A stretch of 64,000 bases of DNA from Cunninghamella blakesleeana (lineage: Eukaryota; Mucoromycota; Mucoromycetes; Mucorales; Cunninghamellaceae): contig JAFCIZ010000008.1 in assembly GCA_017871115.1 (NCBI GenBank), positions 62,001 to 126,000 on the forward strand, in the 5' to 3' direction. Below, in pieces: positions 61,158 through 64,000 of the stretch (the stretch's first letter is position 1; every line of letters starts with the position of its first letter). The position numbers were made by a program, and so were the translations under genes. The notes below the pieces were generated by a model. It was not told the origin of the DNA. It was given only the letters and a program-made list of their open reading frames with translations, and did no database searches.

Positions 61158-62309
61158 ATGCAGTCATTATCACAGCCAAATGATATTGAACCACCCTCAT
61201 ACGAAGAATCATTATATTTTAAAAAAATAGATCATGCTATTAACAATAAAAACAATCATCATGTAAGTTTATATAATAATAATATCCATCTCCATTATTA
61301 TTAAAAAATAAAAATGACATATTTTTTATTAAAAAACATTGTTTTTCAAAAATAGAAATGGATTCCCCTTAATTATGATAAAAAAGACATTCTTTTAGTT
61401 CCAAAGAATGAAAAACAATTGTTATATACAAGGTAAAAAAACAAGAGGAACTAAATGAAATAAAATAAAGATCAATCATATGAATAATATATATGTATAT
61501 TTATACAAAACACTAATTGGCATATTTCTGTATTTTATTTTATTAATAGTAATGAAAAAAAAAGAATTCGACATGAAGAAAAAGAGGATGAAGAAGAAGA
61601 TCAACCATTTAATGAAAGACTTGAAAGAGTATCATCTTGTCTACAACAAATGATTGAAGAAGCCAAAGCAAGTTTAACAACAGCAAAAAAGAATAATCAA
61701 AAAAAGAATATATCCAATGATCAGCAACAGCAGTATTCTAGATCATCGCCATCATTATCAAATATACCAAAACGTCAAAGAAAAAAAATAAATAAAAGAA
61801 AATCACAACAAGATTTATTAGATAGTCAATCAAGAATAGCAGAGGCTATTGAACAATTAAATACAACTATATCTCAGCATATTACTTCATCATCATCACC
61901 AAATACCCTTCATCATGATTATTTTATAGAACAAAATGATGATAACAGCGATTCAAGATCATCATCACCACTTGTTTATCATCATCATTATCACCATTAC
62001 CATCATTACTATCCACCACCTTCGGATAAAGAAAAAGAAAAAAAAATCGTTCCAAAAAAAAGAAATAAAAAATCATTCTCGTCATCCAACAACAACAATA
62101 CTTTATCTTTTTGGACATCAGCATTTACCGAAACAACATTATTATTTGGCATTTTTCATTACATATTATCTTTATCGAAACCTACCTCTTTTTTATTTAG
62201 TTTATCTTGGTTAGTGAGTTTATTATTAACCAAGAAAAAATCTTTATCTTCTCGATCATTTTTAAATCATTTTACTTTACTCATGTCGCATTGGTTAAAA
62301 AGAAAATGA
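61158..62309 (+). CDS. Uncharacterised PPxY-motif protein with hydrophobic C-terminus
   Basis: Three exons: 61158-61262, 61356-61432, 61550-62309; 313 residues. No family recognised. Residues 12-15 are PPSY in the context DIEPPSYEES, a WW-domain ligand. The middle carries a probable short coiled coil (FNERLERVSSCLQQMIEEA), basic patches (KRQRKKINKRK), a second helical piece (SQSRIAEAIEQLNTTI) and a His-rich run. The last 70 residues contain two hydrophobic segments (TLLFGIFHYILSLS and SFLFSLSWLVSLLL), likely a membrane hairpin, ending in HWLKRK. A PY motif plus membrane anchor is the general plan of fungal Rsp5/NEDD4 adaptors such as Bsd2, Tre1 or Ssh4, though no sequence similarity is claimed. 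Splice phases 0 and 2 close correctly. Confidence 0.7.
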
Positions 62310-62865
62310 TTTTTAATAGTATACCATTTTATGATTTATTTTATTTTATTTATGTATTTTATGTATTTTACTATGTTTTATTTTTTCATTGTACTAGTTT
62401 ATGTTATTTTATCTTTTTGTATAACCTTTTAATTATATTTGTCATTATATATATTTTATTTCACTATGCTTTATTGTTCTATAATTAGTTTTTACCCCAT
62501 GTATTTTTATATGAGTGCACAGGCCTTTTTTTTAAATTTTTTTTAATTATTATAGATATAGAAAATTATAATATGTTTAGAATGGAAGAATATTAATAAA
62601 AAAATTAGTGTATGAATATACTATGTCATATGATACTAGTGATGTCTCTCTCTCTCTCTTTTTTTTTTACATGAATACTTTTTTTTTTTTACAAAGTGTT
62701 TGATAACCCATATGTTTATTTATATTTTAATGCATATCAATACATGAATGTATTTATATATAAACTGTCATAATAAAAACTCCACTTTTTTTTTTTAAAA
62801 AAAACAAAGATCGCCACGTTGTTAGGAATCCTGGGAAAGAATCAACTTTTTTCATATGGTGTCGT

Positions 62866-62900
<35 letters not shown>

Positions 62901-64000
62901 GGGAGACCCAAGAAAAGGTAATAAAAATGGTTATTGTTTTTAATTTCTTGTCTGAACACAAGGATAATTACTATTTAAATAATAATAGTAATAATAATAA
63001 AGATTTAAAAGGATTGTTGTGAGTACAAATAAAAATAAGACAAAATATAAATATAATAGATAGACATATGAGTTTTTTTATTCGAGAATAAAAAAATAAT
63101 AGTTTATTTACCAAATTAAAGTTGTTGTTGTTTAGTAAAAATAAATGTCACTAATCGGCTTTTCCATTTTTGTAAAGTAACTATAAATTATTGAACCCGT
63201 TCCAGTTTTTTTTCTTTTTTTTCGTCAGTTTAAAATAATACTACATTCCATTCAAACAAAAAAAGAAAAAGAGAAAAGGTTGATATGTATATCCGCCAAT
63301 TCTATTTTTAATTTTTTTTTTCATGTTATTTTTATATTCCAAGAGGACCGATAGTTTCCATTTTATTATAACCATCGTTGATGTTGGAGAATTTTTATTT
63401 TTTAGTAGTTATTTTTCTAATAGTTTATCAACCCAGAGAACAAAAAAGAAATTATTGATGTTTTCCTTGTTTAGAAGTGAATGAGAGAGCAGTGGCGTTT
63501 TTGTTCTTTAAAGTCTTGGCTGCTAGATGACTTTTTAATAATAAAAATACATCCGTATGCAAACTTTATAATTGCCTTTTAAATAATTGTTTATATTCTT
63601 AACTATAAAGTAAAAATGGGCATTTCCTTTTACTTGCACCTTTTTTAATACTATATTGCTTTTTCGTCAAAACAAATTATTTGACAAATGCGGAATTTAA
63701 AGTTAACTGCTACTTGAATAAATTCAAAATTTTATTTTTGAATTTCTTTTTCTTTTCTACATTTAATTTTTTTTCAATAATATGCAATATTTTATTTAAA
63801 ATGTTAAGCACGATAAAAAAATATATTTAAATTATAGGAAATCGTCAATTCGCATCTGTTTGACTTGTAATTTCGACTGAAACAGCTCTCTCTATACAAA
63901 GCTGTTTAGAAATATGGGTATAAGAACACCTATTCCATTTAACATTGTTTTTTTTAATAAATCTACATAGACTTATATATTTAATATAATAAAATGAATT
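62310..64000. other. Right-end intergenic DNA, no gene seen
   Basis: About 1.7 kb. It includes the 3' UTR of the PPxY gene, TC and T runs near 62647-62690, a (TA)n run at 62870-62897 followed by a 13-codon mini-frame at 62899-62940, and AT-rich DNA to the edge. No coding frame, tRNA or repeat with clear boundaries. Confidence 0.5.

Noticed and set aside
62899..62940. Mini-frame starting ATGGGAGACCCAAGAAAAGG after a (TA)n run
   Set aside because: Could be a first exon (GGTAATA donor), but I found no downstream exon that continues it before the window edge.
1..64000. Search for a bacterial-type or wholly new multi-gene system, horizontally acquired cassette or viral insertion
   Set aside because: All supported genes are spliced or codon-matched eukaryotic loci of unrelated function; no capsid, integrase, polymerase or defence-like genes were seen.

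Overview
This window is nuclear DNA from a very AT-rich fungus. Genes are split by many short introns (mostly about 50-150 nt, GTAAGT/GTAATA-type donors, TAG/CAG acceptors). Intergenic DNA is dominated by A/T homopolymers and (TA)n runs. The standard genetic code fits every spliced model. The protein set (Sec16, Not1, Mrh4-like helicase, Coq7, acyl-CoA oxidase, alpha-arrestin) points to an early-diverging fungus, most likely Mucoromycota (Mucorales-like). That placement is inferred from style and content, not proven. Coq7 and a mitochondrial helicase argue against the hydrogenosome-bearing anaerobic gut fungi, which are also AT-rich.

Layout, left to right: 3' part of a P5-type ATPase (1-2954, +); alpha-arrestin with a PPxY motif (4037-6282, +); cytosolic arginyl-tRNA synthetase with a GST-like N-terminus (6840-9131, +); adenylosuccinate lyase ADE13 (9769-11451, -); mitochondrial DEAD-box helicase (13576-15255, +); two small uncharacterised acidic proteins (16136-16369 and 17235-17852, -); C2-domain class 3 lipase (18031-20915, -, perhaps with a distant upstream exon); C1-RhoGAP protein (22642-25327, +); SEC16 (25741-30024, -); orphan seven-helix membrane protein (31717-32583, +); NOT1 scaffold in 18 exons (35565-43048, +); a repeat-containing gene desert; tRNA-Arg(ACG) (46154-46227, -); a Red1/ZFC3H1-like zinc-finger protein (47870-49879, -); CDC45 (50150-53013, +); CFAP20 (53396-54439, -); COQ7 (54637-55422, +); BET1 SNARE (55758-56563, -); acyl-CoA oxidase (57203-59816, -); and a PPxY protein with a hydrophobic tail (61158-62309, +).

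The genes are housekeeping loci from unrelated pathways: translation, purine synthesis, ER-Golgi traffic (SEC16, BET1), mRNA turnover and nuclear RNA surveillance (NOT1, Red1-like), DNA replication, ubiquinone synthesis and fatty-acid oxidation. They are not operons. Two divergent pairs share short promoters: Red1-like/CDC45 (about 270 bp) and CFAP20/COQ7 (about 200 bp). I found no CRISPR, phage, bacterial-type defence cassette or intact transposon, and no convincing wholly new system. The points most worth a second look are a CFAP20 homologue with an acidic insertion, the Red1-like gene whose first exon appears to be only its ATG, a zinc ribbon inside SEC16, the GST-like domain on ArgRS, two separate PPxY candidate ubiquitin-ligase adaptors, and G-rich/C-rich tracts in otherwise very GC-poor DNA.
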